A stretch of 13,536 nucleotides of DNA. Source: Candidatus Bathyarchaeota archaeon. GTDB taxonomy: Archaea; Thermoproteota; Bathyarchaeia; TCS64. Numbering within the stretch: the stretch's first letter is position 1; each line of letters starts with the position of its first letter. A program made the position numbers and the translations under genes. Below the pieces are notes generated by a model, which was given only the letters and a program-made list of their open reading frames with translations, made no database searches and was not told where the DNA came from. The stretch is from positions 1 through 13,536 of the forward strand of contig QMXQ01000022.1 of NCBI GenBank assembly GCA_003662205.1, in the 5' to 3' direction. This document shows, one piece after another, positions 12,919-13,536 of the stretch.

Positions 12919-12936
12919 GGGCAGGTGTCCCTGCCC
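12919..12936. repeat. Perfect inverted repeat between the amidohydrolase and winged-helix genes
   Basis: GGGCAGG-TGTC-CCTGCCC: 7-bp arms with a 4-base centre. It lies between two divergent promoters, with its right arm 3 bp before the TATA-like box of the winged-helix gene. This suits an operator, possibly for the winged-helix protein itself. It cannot be a terminator of a known gene because both neighbours point away from it. Confidence 0.5.
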
Positions 12937-12939
12937 GTC

Positions 12940-12949
12940 AAGCTTAAAT
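12940..12949 (+). promoter_or_regulatory. TATA-like box of the winged-helix gene
   Basis: AAGCTTAAAT predicts a start near 12971, so the message would be nearly leaderless with the GTG at 12968. The fit is loose. Confidence 0.45.
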
Positions 12950-12967
12950 GGGTTGGGCGGATGGGTA

Positions 12968-13309
12968 GTGGTAGGTGGCGAGTGTGCATCAGCTCCAATA
13001 TCCAAGAGCGGCGTCGCCGATCTCCGCAGGCTCGTCCTCAGAACGCTGAACGAGAACCAGATCCTCATTCTCTCCCAGGTCGCCAGACAGAGGCGGACTA
13101 TGACCTCCCTCCTCCGATCCCTCTCGGAGGAGCGGGGCGTCCCCCTCTCAACCCTCAAGCTCAACGCGCGGATACTGAGGGATCTGAACCTCATCTCATA
13201 CGGCCCGGCGGAGCGGGGGAGAGAGGCGCGGCTGCGCCCCCTCGGCGCCTTCATCCTGAGGCTGTTGAGGGGGGACCCCGAGGCGACGTTGATCCGGTTC
13301 CCGGACTAA
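12968..13309 (+). CDS. Winged-helix DNA-binding protein (putative transcription regulator)
   Basis: A protein of about 113 residues with a predicted winged helix: an N-terminal helix (LRRLVLRTLNENQILILSQVA, about 19-39), a helix-turn-helix (TMTSLLRSLSEERG then PLSTLKLNARILRDLNLI, about 44-76) and a basic wing (SYGPAERGREARLRP, 77-91), then a short C-terminal helix. The phrase order 'start a new helix, choose sub-sequence, reach LISYG' resembles ArsR/MarR-like archaeal regulators; no effector domain is present. The start is uncertain: GTG 12968 fits the TATA-like box, while an open frame extends to a GTG at 12917 upstream of that box. It may act on the divergent amidohydrolase gene through the inverted repeat at 12919-12936 (inference). 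Its stop codon overlaps that of the facing acyl-CoA synthetase gene. Confidence 0.7.
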   Translation: MVGGECASAPISKSGVADLRRLVLRTLNENQILILSQVARQRRTMTSLLRSLSEERGVPLSTLKLNARILRDLNLISYGPAERGREARLRPLGAFILRLLRGDPEATLIRFPD

Positions 13310-13536
13310 AGTCTGCTGAGCTCGGCCTTGAGGGCGCGGCGGTCCACCTTGCCCAGGGGGGTCCGGGGCAGGGAGTCCACGACCACGATCCGCGAGGGGA
13401 CCTGATACGGCTCAAGCCGCTCCCTGCAGAGCTCCATCAGCGCCCGCTCGGCTTCGCTGCGATCCCAGCCGGGGCTGAGGGCGACGACGGCTCGGATGTC
13501 GGTTGCGCATCTCAGGGGGTCGGGGACGCCGAGGGC
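13306..13536 (-). CDS. Acyl-CoA synthetase / AMP-dependent ligase, C-terminal part (runs off the right edge)
   Basis: The last 76 residues of a class I adenylate-forming enzyme, which activates a carboxylic acid with ATP and joins it to CoA or another thiol. The translation starts at ALGVPDPLRC (the loop after the A8 hinge region), continues through AVVALSPGW and ends with YQVPSRIVVVDSLPRTPLGK then VDRRALKAELSRL. The Lys in TPLGK is the conserved catalytic lysine of the C-terminal domain. The N-terminal adenylation core is outside the window, so substrate (acetate, medium or long fatty acid, aryl acid) cannot be read. The TAG stop (13306-13308) shares bases with the TAA of the facing winged-helix gene. 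Confidence 0.92.
   Translation of the reverse strand, partial: ALGVPDPLRCATDIRAVVALSPGWDRSEAERALMELCRERLEPYQVPSRIVVVDSLPRTPLGKVDRRALKAELSRL

Noticed and set aside
12917..12967. Upstream extension of the winged-helix frame to a GTG at 12917
   Set aside because: It would run through the inverted repeat and TATA-like box, and the added residues (Cys/Pro/Gly-rich) look non-coding.
1..13536. CRISPR array, tRNA/rRNA genes, transposon ends, prophage or defence genes
   Set aside because: None seen on either strand by reading; every sizeable stretch is accounted for by ordinary archaeal genes.

Overview
The window is archaeal chromosomal DNA with high GC content and short intergenic gaps. The evidence is an archaeal-type stalk protein L12, an alanyl-tRNA synthetase with the archaeal N-terminal cysteine motif and a C-terminal Gly-rich tail, an archaeal-type leucyl-tRNA synthetase, TATA-like boxes roughly 25-30 bp before likely transcription starts, and several TTG starts placed by good Shine-Dalgarno sequences. 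The lineage cannot be fixed by eye. A TACK or Bathyarchaeia-like group is my guess, at low confidence. No tRNA, rRNA, CRISPR array, insertion sequence or prophage gene was seen, and no stretch over 300 bases lacks a gene.

Layout. Bases 1-432 (-) hold the N-terminal part of an HpcH/HpaI aldolase that runs off the left edge. It is divergent from a short QueG-like double [4Fe-4S] protein (537-1298, +). A small zinc-ribbon protein (1308-1601, -) and an acetamidase/formamidase (1659-2597, -) follow. The housekeeping core is rpl12, alaS and leuS on the + strand (2748-8825). After it come, on the - strand, a shortened Lrp/AsnC regulator (8858-9130) and a VIT1/CCC1-type Fe/Mn transporter (9247-10041). 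The transporter is divergent from a dimethylargininase-like amidinotransferase-fold hydrolase (10143-10898, +). A small membrane-anchored hypothetical protein (10908-11306, -) and an M20/AbgB-type amidohydrolase (11430-12845, -) follow. The latter is divergent from a winged-helix protein (12968-13309, +). That gene ends tail-to-tail, with overlapping stop codons, against the C-terminus of an acyl-CoA synthetase that runs off the right edge (13306-13536, -).

How the genes fit together. The centre is a translation block: ribosomal stalk plus two aminoacyl-tRNA synthetases. The flanks hold mostly single genes with their own promoters. Several encode enzymes that cut C-N bonds in small molecules (formamide/acetamide, methylarginine, amidated amino acids), or that handle carboxylic acids and CoA esters (aldolase, acyl-CoA synthetase). 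This suggests a heterotroph that scavenges amino-acid-like compounds, but no dedicated pathway operon is present. I found no clear novel multi-gene system. The most useful leads are the truncated Lrp protein, the QueG-like protein with an apparently altered catalytic position, the separation of L12 from its usual L10/L1 partners, and three sets of inverted repeats next to TATA boxes.
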